The position numbers were made by a program, and so were the translations under genes. Shown in pieces: positions 1 to 5,978 of a DNA stretch of 64,000 nt. A model generated the notes under the pieces. That model did no database searches. It was not told the origin of the DNA and worked only from the letters and a program-made list of their open reading frames with translations. Positions within the stretch are counted from its first letter, which is position 1; each line of letters starts with the position of its first letter. Origin of the DNA: an uncultured Prevotella sp. (lineage in GTDB: Bacteria; Bacteroidota; Bacteroidia; Bacteroidales; Bacteroidaceae); contig CAAGKM010000001.1 of assembly GCA_900770395.1 (NCBI GenBank), positions 3,396 to 67,395 on the forward strand, read 5' to 3'.

Positions 1-896
1 TTGGCTCGTGTCATCTTCTCAAGGTCTCCAACACGGCAGCCTATGAGACAATGGAACATGAAGATGTCACGGTAGACCTGCGTGGAGGGTGTCTCGCCGC
101 TGAGGTCTGCATAATAGACCTTGTCACGCTCCTCAAGTGTCAGATAGAAAGGAGGGCTGTCCAAAACCTTCGGCATCTCAAAGGTGGCGAAAGGGTCATT
201 ATCGGTGATGTTGTGCTTCAGACACCAGTTGACTACAGTGCGCATTTTTCTGAATATTGTATTGATGGAGTTCTCTGTGAGCTGTCGGAGCTTGTAACGT
301 GCCTCTATGTCATCGTAGATTTGCGGATAACGCTCATAATACTCTGTCTCGTTGACCAGATACTTCTGGAACTCACGCAGGTCATCTGCTGTCATGGTAT
401 CTATGCGCATGGTATATCCACGTCTGCGCATAATCTCCCTTTGAAAACGCTCAAAGTGCAGTATCTTGCGCACCTGGTGCATGTGATGCCTTGCGGTCTC
501 CTTTTCCATGGGATGGTTCTCAGCGTACTGCTGGCACTGGTATGCCAGACTGTACTTGTCGCCCTTCCTGCCTTGGCGCATATTGATGTTTGGGTGATGG
601 AACTCCTCGATAACGCCTTTCAGCCAACGGCTGTCCGCTCCGTGGTAATATTGCGAGGATATGAGTGCCGTCAGGTCCTGCACGGCTTTGTCGAATGCCG
701 TGCGCTTGGCTTCTGCCACAAGAGCCACACGTGACTTGTAGCCCTGCCGTTCCGCACTCCAGTGGTTGGGATTGATTGACAGCTCGCTTACAGCCTTGAT
801 GTCGGTCTTGCCGTCTCGTACACGGAAATAGACGTGCGCCTGGTCTGTTATGTTGTTCTTTGCCGAGGTCTCCCGGATAAATGCCGTTACTTTCAT
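1..896 (-). CDS. Tyrosine recombinase, 3' end outside the window
   Basis: This is an open minus-strand frame from an ATG at 894-896 to the window edge, about 298 codons with no stop. It encodes a site-specific tyrosine recombinase. An N-terminal arm-binding region (starts MKVTAFIRETSAKN) is followed by a core-binding SAM-like domain. The frame runs into the start of the catalytic domain, where the box I arginine is visible in GCRVGDL. The His-x-x-Arg box and the nucleophilic Tyr lie beyond the edge. It follows the recombinase at 930-2249 with a 33-nt gap, so the two are probably co-transcribed. Tandem tyrosine recombinases are typical of Bacteroidetes integrative elements and of DNA-inversion systems. 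The family call is sure; the target site cannot be seen. Confidence 0.9.
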   Translation of the reverse strand, partial: MKVTAFIRETSAKNNITDQAHVYFRVRDGKTDIKAVSELSINPNHWSAERQGYKSRVALVAEAKRTAFDKAVQDLTALISSQYYHGADSRWLKGVIEEFHHPNINMRQGRKGDKYSLAYQCQQYAENHPMEKETARHHMHQVRKILHFERFQREIMRRRGYTMRIDTMTADDLREFQKYLVNETEYYERYPQIYDDIEARYKLRQLTENSINTIFRKMRTVVNWCLKHNITDNDPFATFEMPKVLDSPPFYLTLEERDKVYYADLSGETPSTQVYRDIFMFHCLIGCRVGDLEKMTRA

Positions 897-929
897 AATG
901 CGCTATGTTTTATGGGATGAAAATTACTT

Positions 930-2249
930 TTAGCCGATGAGGTTGACGAGATTTATCTTTGTCTCCTCGTCAATCTCCCTGTATCTTGCGAAAGCCCTGC
1001 TGCCGTTGACGTGTCCTGTCATGGAGCTGACAAGCTCAGGGTCTTTCACTTTCTTGTAAATGTTGCCGATGAAGTTGCGCCTTGCCATGTGGCTTGATGC
1101 GACATCGCATATTGGTTTCTTTACCTCCTGTCCCATGACGGTGTCAAGAATGGTCACCGTTCTGTTGATGCCGCATTCCCGAAGAACTGCACGGATGCCG
1201 TTGTTATATTGGCTTATTGGCTTTGTTGGCAGTAGGGTGTTCTGTCTGCCCTCATAGCGTTTCATAATATCCATTGCCTTCGAGGTCAGCGGAACACTTA
1301 CCGTCCGCGGACGCTTGCGCATGGTCTTGTGTGGCAGGTACTGCAATATGTCACCGTCAATATTGTCACGTGTGAAAGAGAATAAATCACCGACTCTGCA
1401 TCCGACCATCGACTGGAACATGAACAGGTCACGGAAAACTTCCAGCTCTGGCTTGTGGCTGAGGTCGGCATGGAACACCTTGTCACGCTCCTCTATGGTC
1501 AGATAGAACGGAGTGCCTTGCACTGGTGATGGGATGGTGAAGGCATCGCATGAGCGGTTGGTGGTAAAGCCCATCCTTATGCACCAATGACCTACAATGC
1601 GGAGATGGTGCATGATGCAGATTATCTGTGTGCTTGAAAGTTGTCTGGGCGGGTGTATGCCGATGTTGAACTGCTCATAGAACTTAGAATAATCTTTATA
1701 ATAGACATACTCTTTTTTGACATATTCACGGAAGTCAAGATAATCCTCAGGTCTGATAGTCTCCTGGTAGAGTGTGAAGCCTTCCTTGCCTTCTATCTCC
1801 CTCTTGTAGGCTTCATAGCGTTGTAGTTTCTTGATGGTAGGCTTGTATGTGAGTGCAGACCTTGGACTCATGGGATGCTCGGAAATATACTGCTCCATTC
1901 TTGACACGACAGTCGTAAGTCCTTCCTTTGACTCTGTTGGCGGATTAACGCACTTGTCTATCATTCTCTTCATCCATGTGACATCTGCCGTAGCAGCATT
2001 GTATTCATCTGAGAGTGTGGCAATAATTGAGCGCACCAAGTCCTTTGCCCGTTTCTGCTCATCCGCTGATATTTGCCTCGTCCTTTTATAAGAAAGGCTG
2101 TCTTTGTCCCAATAATCAAGCATCACCTCAATATCAGAGCGTACTTTTAGGTCAACTCCTTTATCCCTGAGTCGGAAACATAGATAGCCTTTACGGGGAG
2201 CATCCCCGCTATTGGACTTGCATTCCTTTGTAGTGATACTTATTTTCAT
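930..2249 (-). CDS. Tyrosine recombinase (phage-integrase family)
   Basis: A complete 439-residue site-specific recombinase that would cut and rejoin DNA through a covalent phosphotyrosine intermediate. The N-terminal ~100 residues resemble the arm-binding domain, residues ~110-230 the core-binding SAM-like domain, and the remainder the catalytic domain. The catalytic set is intact: Arg285 (GCRVGDL), His387-x-x-Arg390 (HMARR), His413 (TGH) and nucleophile Tyr423. It is the first of two tandem recombinase genes. The sequence upstream has a -7 element but no clear -33 box. No tRNA gene or recognisable attachment site lies beside it, so whether this is the end of a conjugative or mobilisable element, or a local invertase, cannot be decided here. 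Confidence 0.92.
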   Translation of the reverse strand: MKISITTKECKSNSGDAPRKGYLCFRLRDKGVDLKVRSDIEVMLDYWDKDSLSYKRTRQISADEQKRAKDLVRSIIATLSDEYNAATADVTWMKRMIDKCVNPPTESKEGLTTVVSRMEQYISEHPMSPRSALTYKPTIKKLQRYEAYKREIEGKEGFTLYQETIRPEDYLDFREYVKKEYVYYKDYSKFYEQFNIGIHPPRQLSSTQIICIMHHLRIVGHWCIRMGFTTNRSCDAFTIPSPVQGTPFYLTIEERDKVFHADLSHKPELEVFRDLFMFQSMVGCRVGDLFSFTRDNIDGDILQYLPHKTMRKRPRTVSVPLTSKAMDIMKRYEGRQNTLLPTKPISQYNNGIRAVLRECGINRTVTILDTVMGQEVKKPICDVASSHMARRNFIGNIYKKVKDPELVSSMTGHVNGSRAFARYREIDEETKINLVNLIG

Positions 2250-2273
2250 ATTCTCTTAGTTTTTATTTCTGCT

Positions 2274-2282
2274 GCAAAGGTA
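2274..2282 (-). promoter_or_regulatory. Promoter -7 element for the tandem recombinases
   Basis: On the minus strand this reads TACCTTTGC, an exact match to the Bacteroidetes -7 box TAnnTTTG(C), 25 nt upstream of the recombinase ATG. I see no TTTG at the expected -33 position, so it may be weak or depend on an activator. Confidence 0.55.
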
Positions 2283-2535
2283 ATTCTTTTCCCGTAAATG
2301 TTCCCATATATCCCTAAAAAACTTCAATCCGTTTAAGTTTATTTATCTTTTGTGTTTTGTCAAACTATCCCTTATTATCAGTTGTTTACAGATGTTATCA
2401 TCAATTTTTATCAAGTTGAATTAAGTATGTTTTAGTATATACAGTTTCCACGCTTTTTTGTATATAGCCGGAAACAATCTAATTAAAAGAAAAAGCTGAT
2501 GCTGGGAGGTCGCGGAGGCAAGAAATATAGGCTAT

Positions 2536-2901
2536 ATGTTAAAAGCATCTTTTAGTACAGAAATTAATGGACACCGTATCTCTTTGGAAGATACATTGTC
2601 CTTCTTCAATGTTTATTCTGTTATGGGTGATAATCAAGAAGATTATTTTTGGATTTTAGATCCAATACCAGAAAAAACAGATCCTGAGTGTCCAATTTTT
2701 AAGGTTTATGAATATGGAATATTTTTCATTTTCAAAAAGGACGGTTTTGCACAGTTTGATGAGTTAAAGAATCTTATCCAAACAGGAAATGACAACAAGA
2801 GAAAAATTGAAAAAGTAGGTATTGAGAAACTACCTGCTGATGTGGGAAATATTTTGTTAGATGTGTTACCTCAGTATATAATTAAATATTTAGCAATATG
2901 A
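2536..2901 (+). CDS. Hypothetical protein, AT-rich
   Basis: A 121-residue protein with no signal peptide and no family I recognise. It is mixed alpha/beta by eye, with aromatic-rich strands (YFWILDPIP, GIFFIFKKDG) and a helical C-terminus. The DNA is much more AT-rich than the housekeeping genes further right. It overlaps the next gene by four bases (ATGA), so the two are probably translated together. Its place between a recombinase pair and a BspA-like surface protein suggests accessory cargo. Small, acidic, coupled genes of this sort are often immunity or antitoxin proteins, but nothing in the sequence proves that. The ATG at 2536 is the first usable start after an upstream stop. Confidence 0.7.
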   Translation: MLKASFSTEINGHRISLEDTLSFFNVYSVMGDNQEDYFWILDPIPEKTDPECPIFKVYEYGIFFIFKKDGFAQFDELKNLIQTGNDNKRKIEKVGIEKLPADVGNILLDVLPQYIIKYLAI

Positions 2902-3293
2902 GATTGTACGATAATAAAACTGCAACATTCCATTTTTTCTTTAAGAATGTGAAAGCAAAACAGGAGTCATATATAACGATGTTAGAGTTCCTGAATAAAT
3001 ATGGTTGGCTTGACGGTTCAAATATAAAAAATCAATATTTGTATAATAAACATTCTGAAAACATTGGAATGTGCGAGGTCATCCTCAGTGATAGCAATGT
3101 GGCGGAAAAAGAAATAGAGAAATATGTAGACTTGTTCTTTGATGATTTAAAGCATTGTGACAGTGTTAAGCAAGTATTTGTGTTGTTCAATGAAAACACA
3201 GAGAAAATTGTGATGAATAATATGGATTATTATCCTGAATACAATACGGCAAATATAGAACATGGAGATTATGTATGTGTATATTCTAAATAA
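2898..3293 (+). CDS. Hypothetical protein, AT-rich
   Basis: A 131-residue cytoplasmic-looking protein of unknown family. The start codon overlaps the stop of the preceding gene (ATGA), and the BspA-like gene follows after 11 nt, so the three may form one operon. It has an aromatic N-terminal segment (ATFHFFFKN), a predicted helix around residues 70-95 and an acidic, tyrosine-rich C-terminus. Base composition is AT-rich like its partner, unlike the housekeeping regions, which fits recent transfer. No catalytic motif is visible. Confidence 0.7.
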   Translation: MRLYDNKTATFHFFFKNVKAKQESYITMLEFLNKYGWLDGSNIKNQYLYNKHSENIGMCEVILSDSNVAEKEIEKYVDLFFDDLKHCDSVKQVFVLFNENTEKIVMNNMDYYPEYNTANIEHGDYVCVYSK

Positions 3294-3304
3294 CTAAAAA
3301 AACA

Positions 3305-4627
3305 ATGAAAACAAAAATTTTTAAGCCGCTGCTTGCAATGGCATGTCTGTTGAGCAGCATCAATGCTTCAGCCTACGATTTTGAGGTTGATGGCATTTAT
3401 TACGATGTCGTGTCATTGAGTGAGTTAACTTGCAAGGTTGTCAAAAAGTCTGAGTATTATAAGTATTCAGGTGATGTGGTAATACCTGCTCATGTAAATT
3501 ATGCAAATAAGACTTTGACCGTTGTAGAGATTGAAGATGAGCTATTTTGCTATTGTTCAGAACTAACGGGAATAACAATTCCTAATACCATTACGTCAAT
3601 TAGCAACCGTATGTTTTGTGGCTGCAAAAAATTAGAGCGTGTGAAGATTGATGATGGAGATTATGTTTTGGAGTTTGGAGATGACACATTCTTATTTTGC
3701 CCTATAAAATCGTTATATGTTGGTCGTAATATTTCGCACAGTGGCCTTTATAAATACTTACCTTTTAAGGAGATTAAAACTTTAAAAGAAGTGACGATCG
3801 GAAATTCCGTGACCAAGATATATAGTTATTCGTTTTATGATTGTAGTGGTCTTATGAGCATAACAATTGGAAATTCCGTGACCGAGATAGGTCGTAGTGC
3901 GTTTGAGGGTTGTAGTGGTCTTACGAGCGTAACGATTGGAAATTCCGTGACCGAGATAGGTAGTAGTGCGTTTGAGGGTTGTAGTGGTCTTACGAGCGTA
4001 ACCATTCCTAATTCCGTGACCGAGATAGGTAGTAGTGCGTTTTTTGAATGTAGTGGTCTTATGAGCATAACAATTGGAAATTCCGTGACCGAGATAGGTC
4101 TTAGTGCGTTCGGTGGTTGTAGTGGTCTTACGAGCATAACAATTCCTAATTCCGTGACTGAGATAGGTGGCAAAGCGTTCTCTGGTTGTAGTGGTCTTAC
4201 GAGTATAACTATTCCAGAATCTGTAACCGAGATTGGTGATAACGTTTTCAGTGGTTGCGGTTTTACAAGTATTACGCTTCCAAGCTCAATAAAGAGAATT
4301 GGAGCATTCGATAAGACTGATAACATTACAACAATATACATACTTAATCCAACACCTCCATCAGTGAGGTCTGGGGAGCTTTTTACAAAAAAACAGTATA
4401 TGACTCTTAATATTTACGTTCCTAAAGGTTCATTGGAAGCCTATCAGAATGCAGATGTTTGGAAAAACTGCTGGAATTTACATGAAGGTGCCCCCACAGG
4501 AATTGACAATGTGAAGAATGATATTATGGATGGTAACAGCAAATGCTATGACCTCCGCGGTAACAGGCTCGGTGCTCCCAAGCGTGGACTGAATATCATA
4601 AATGGCAAGAAAGTGATAGTGAAATAA
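3305..4627 (+). CDS. BspA-like leucine-rich repeat surface protein
   Basis: A 440-residue secreted protein. Residues 1-23 form a signal peptide (hydrophobic core LLAMACLLSSINASA). From about residue 75 to 335 it consists of LRR_5 (BspA/TpLRR) repeats of about 23 residues with consensus SVTEIGxxAFxGCSGLTSxTI. Such proteins of oral and gut Bacteroidetes and of treponemes bind host matrix proteins or other bacteria. The last ~40 residues (GIDNV, then YDLRGNRL, then KRGLNIINGKKVIVK) form a Por-like C-terminal tail, resembling the type IX secretion tail, which also ends two proteins near 33-35 kb. Two AT-rich unknown genes precede it closely. The ligand is unknown. The family call is firm; surface export by type IX secretion is an inference. 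Confidence 0.9.
   Translation: MKTKIFKPLLAMACLLSSINASAYDFEVDGIYYDVVSLSELTCKVVKKSEYYKYSGDVVIPAHVNYANKTLTVVEIEDELFCYCSELTGITIPNTITSISNRMFCGCKKLERVKIDDGDYVLEFGDDTFLFCPIKSLYVGRNISHSGLYKYLPFKEIKTLKEVTIGNSVTKIYSYSFYDCSGLMSITIGNSVTEIGRSAFEGCSGLTSVTIGNSVTEIGSSAFEGCSGLTSVTIPNSVTEIGSSAFFECSGLMSITIGNSVTEIGLSAFGGCSGLTSITIPNSVTEIGGKAFSGCSGLTSITIPESVTEIGDNVFSGCGFTSITLPSSIKRIGAFDKTDNITTIYILNPTPPSVRSGELFTKKQYMTLNIYVPKGSLEAYQNADVWKNCWNLHEGAPTGIDNVKNDIMDGNSKCYDLRGNRLGAPKRGLNIINGKKVIVK
3788..4273 (+). repeat. 69-bp in-frame tandem repeats coding leucine-rich repeats
   Basis: About seven copies of a 69-bp unit inside the BspA-like gene. The segments GGAAATTCCGTGACCGAGAT and GTAGTGGTCTTACGAGC recur almost unchanged at the DNA level, including at synonymous positions. 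Such near-identity favours unequal recombination and copy-number change. The repeats also produce a long antisense open frame (3835-4341) that is an artefact. Confidence 0.85.
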
Positions 4628-4688
4628 AAAAATACGTGGTTAGCCCCAGACTGCGTGTCTATGAATGTTGGGGAAATGTAGATATGAT

Positions 4689-4697
4689 TAGTTTTGC
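4689..4697 (+). promoter_or_regulatory. Promoter -7 element for the 45-residue peptide and possibly 5S rRNA
   Basis: TAGTTTTGC matches TAnnTTTGC, 39 nt upstream of the small membrane peptide. The -33 box is imperfect (a TTG near 4666). Transcription from here would run on into the 5S rRNA gene 40 nt past the peptide stop. Confidence 0.5.
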
Positions 4698-4735
4698 AGA
4701 TACACCAATTATGAACTTTAACAATGGAGGTAAAA

Positions 4736-4873
4736 ATGAATACAATGAATATTTTAGTTCTTGTTTTCTGCCTTATCGTTGTAATAGTTGCCCTCTTTTT
4801 TGGTCGCAAGAAAGAGATTCACAACAACTATTATTTTGGTGATGGTTGGAATGTATTCAAGAACAATGGGTAA
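4736..4873 (+). CDS. Small single-pass membrane peptide (45 residues)
   Basis: An ATG at 4736 preceded by a good GGAGGT ribosome-binding site at 4727-4732, which is unusual in this phylum, opens a 45-codon frame ending in TAA at 4871-4873. The product starts MNTMNILVLVFCLIVVIVAL, one clear transmembrane helix (residues 5-22). A basic stop-transfer FGRKK and an Asn/Tyr/Gly-rich tail with FGDGW follow. It has its own -7 promoter element and stands between a surface protein and the 5S rRNA gene. Function is unknown; small membrane peptides like this often modulate a membrane protein. The strong ribosome site and membrane character argue that it is real. Confidence 0.6.
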   Translation: MNTMNILVLVFCLIVVIVALFFGRKKEIHNNYYFGDGWNVFKNNG

Positions 4874-4913
4874 GTTTGTTTGTCGAACTCATTGAGACGA
4901 AAAGATCAACATT

Positions 4914-5036
4914 AAGCCAAGGTGGCAAATAGTAGCGGTGAAACACCTCTAACCATTCCGAACAGAGAAGTTAAGACCGCCTGCGCCGATGGTACTGTCA
5001 GAAAAAAGGCGGGAGAGTAGGAGGCAGCCATGGCTT
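4914..5036 (+). rRNA. rrf: 5S ribosomal RNA
   Basis: It has the conserved 5S blocks: the loop B/helix III segment CCATTCCGAACAGAGAAG, then TTAAG, then CGCCGATGGTACTG (helix IV/loop E), then GGGAGAGTAGG. The 5' AAGCCA (4914-4919) pairs with TGGCTT (5031-5036) to close helix I. Length about 120 nt is normal. No 16S or 23S gene lies on either side within the window, so this is a stand-alone 5S copy. Loop positions just after GAAACACCTCT differ from the Bacteroides sequence I know (TAACC where TTCCC is usual), which fits a diverged extra copy. Confidence 0.87.
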
Positions 5037-5097
5037 TGCAGACTGGAAGTAATACTTGCGGTGCTTCTTTTTAAAAAGATTAATGCAAGAATTCCTC

Positions 5098-5129
5098 AAT
5101 GGCAGGTCGAGATTCAGACCTGCCATTTT
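5098..5129 (+). terminator. Intrinsic terminator after the 5S rRNA
   Basis: A perfect 11-bp stem AATGGCAGGTC / GACCTGCCATT with an 8-nt loop and a short T run (5126-5129). A smaller GAAG/CTTC hairpin followed by five T lies just upstream (5045-5072). Confidence 0.8.
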
Positions 5130-5284
5130 GGGGAATGCTATGATGTGGAATAGTTTTATGTTTAATTAAAAAAAATGATATTTTTATGATATTCTCCACT
5201 TTACTAAATAAATTTTCCTTAAATATTTGGAGAAACAGTTTTTTTCTTTGTGCATTTGCAGTAAATAAACAGAGGAAAGACTGA

Positions 5285-5881
5285 TTATTCTTTCAATTTC
5301 TTTAGTATCTTTGCAGGCACACCGCCCACGAGACTATAAGAAGGCACGTCTTTTGTGACCACGGCGCCAGCTGCCACCACACAGTGATTGCCGATGGTGA
5401 CACCAGGCAGGACGGTGGCATTGGCTCCTATCCACACATCGTTGCCGATGGTGACCTTAGCGGTTGAAACGCCTTGTTCGTCAATGCGCTTGGTGCAGTC
5501 GGTGAAGTTGTGGTTGAGGGCTGTGACTACAATTCCCTGTGCCAGGTTTACGTTGCTGCCAATCTCCACAGGACCTATCACAGTGCTGTGCAGACCGATG
5601 CGGGTGTTGTCGCCTATAATGACATCGCCCACGGCGTTGTTGATGCAGCAGAACGATTCCATCACGCTGCGCCGTCCTAAGACAAACCTGCGGTAGGGTG
5701 GGGTATCCATTCTCACGCTGCCGTAGATTTTGCTGCCCCTGCCGCGCTGCTGATAGAGCGGCGCAAGCAGGCGAATGTACCAACGGGGGCGTGCATCGCG
5801 CTGGTTCATTATCAACAGGTCGAGCATACGTTTAAGCGCAGGGCTGTTTTTTAGGCGGGTTCTTATGGTTTCCTTGTTCAT
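5285..5881 (-). CDS. Hexapeptide-repeat sugar O-acetyltransferase
   Basis: A 198-residue left-handed beta-helix acyltransferase that would move an acetyl group from acetyl-CoA to a sugar hydroxyl. Hexapeptide repeats run from about residue 85 to 185 (IGDNTRIG, VEIGSNVN, VTIGNDVWIGANATVLPGVTIGNHCVVAAGAVV). The family ending VGGVPAKILKKLKE is present, and the probable catalytic His is in ALNHNF. It lies 97 nt downstream of the second uvrA on the same strand, separated by a 9-bp repeat array, so it may be transcribed with it. Members of this family usually decorate polysaccharide or lipopolysaccharide. No other polysaccharide gene is adjacent, so the acceptor is unknown. Confidence 0.85.
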   Translation of the reverse strand: MNKETIRTRLKNSPALKRMLDLLIMNQRDARPRWYIRLLAPLYQQRGRGSKIYGSVRMDTPPYRRFVLGRRSVMESFCCINNAVGDVIIGDNTRIGLHSTVIGPVEIGSNVNLAQGIVVTALNHNFTDCTKRIDEQGVSTAKVTIGNDVWIGANATVLPGVTIGNHCVVAAGAVVTKDVPSYSLVGGVPAKILKKLKE

Positions 5882-5912
5882 AGCTTTTCAGTGTTTTTAT
5901 TGTTGGTGTTCT

Positions 5913-5965
5913 GACCTGTCAGACCTGTCAGACCTGTCGGACAAGTCAGACAAGTCAGACAAGTC
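5913..5965 (-). repeat. 9-bp array: three units then three complementary units
   Basis: Six 9-bp units begin at 5913, 5922, 5931, 5940, 5949 and 5958. On the plus strand three GACCTGTCx are followed by three GACAAGTCx. On the transcribed (minus) strand this is three GACUUGUCx then three GACAGGUCx. Each 8-nt core pairs fully with its partner if G-U pairs are allowed, giving a ~53-nt interrupted hairpin between uvrA and the acetyltransferase. Confidence 0.8.
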
Positions 5966-5978
5966 TGATGAATCCACG

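Noticed and set aside
51..734. 227-codon plus-strand frame at the left edge
   Set aside because: It lies fully inside the partial recombinase on the other strand, whose catalytic motif is clear.
3835..4341. 168-codon open frame antisense to the BspA-like gene
   Set aside because: It mirrors the 69-bp repeats and encodes a repetitive Val/Leu/Pro pattern with no independent start signal; it is a by-product of the repeat composition.
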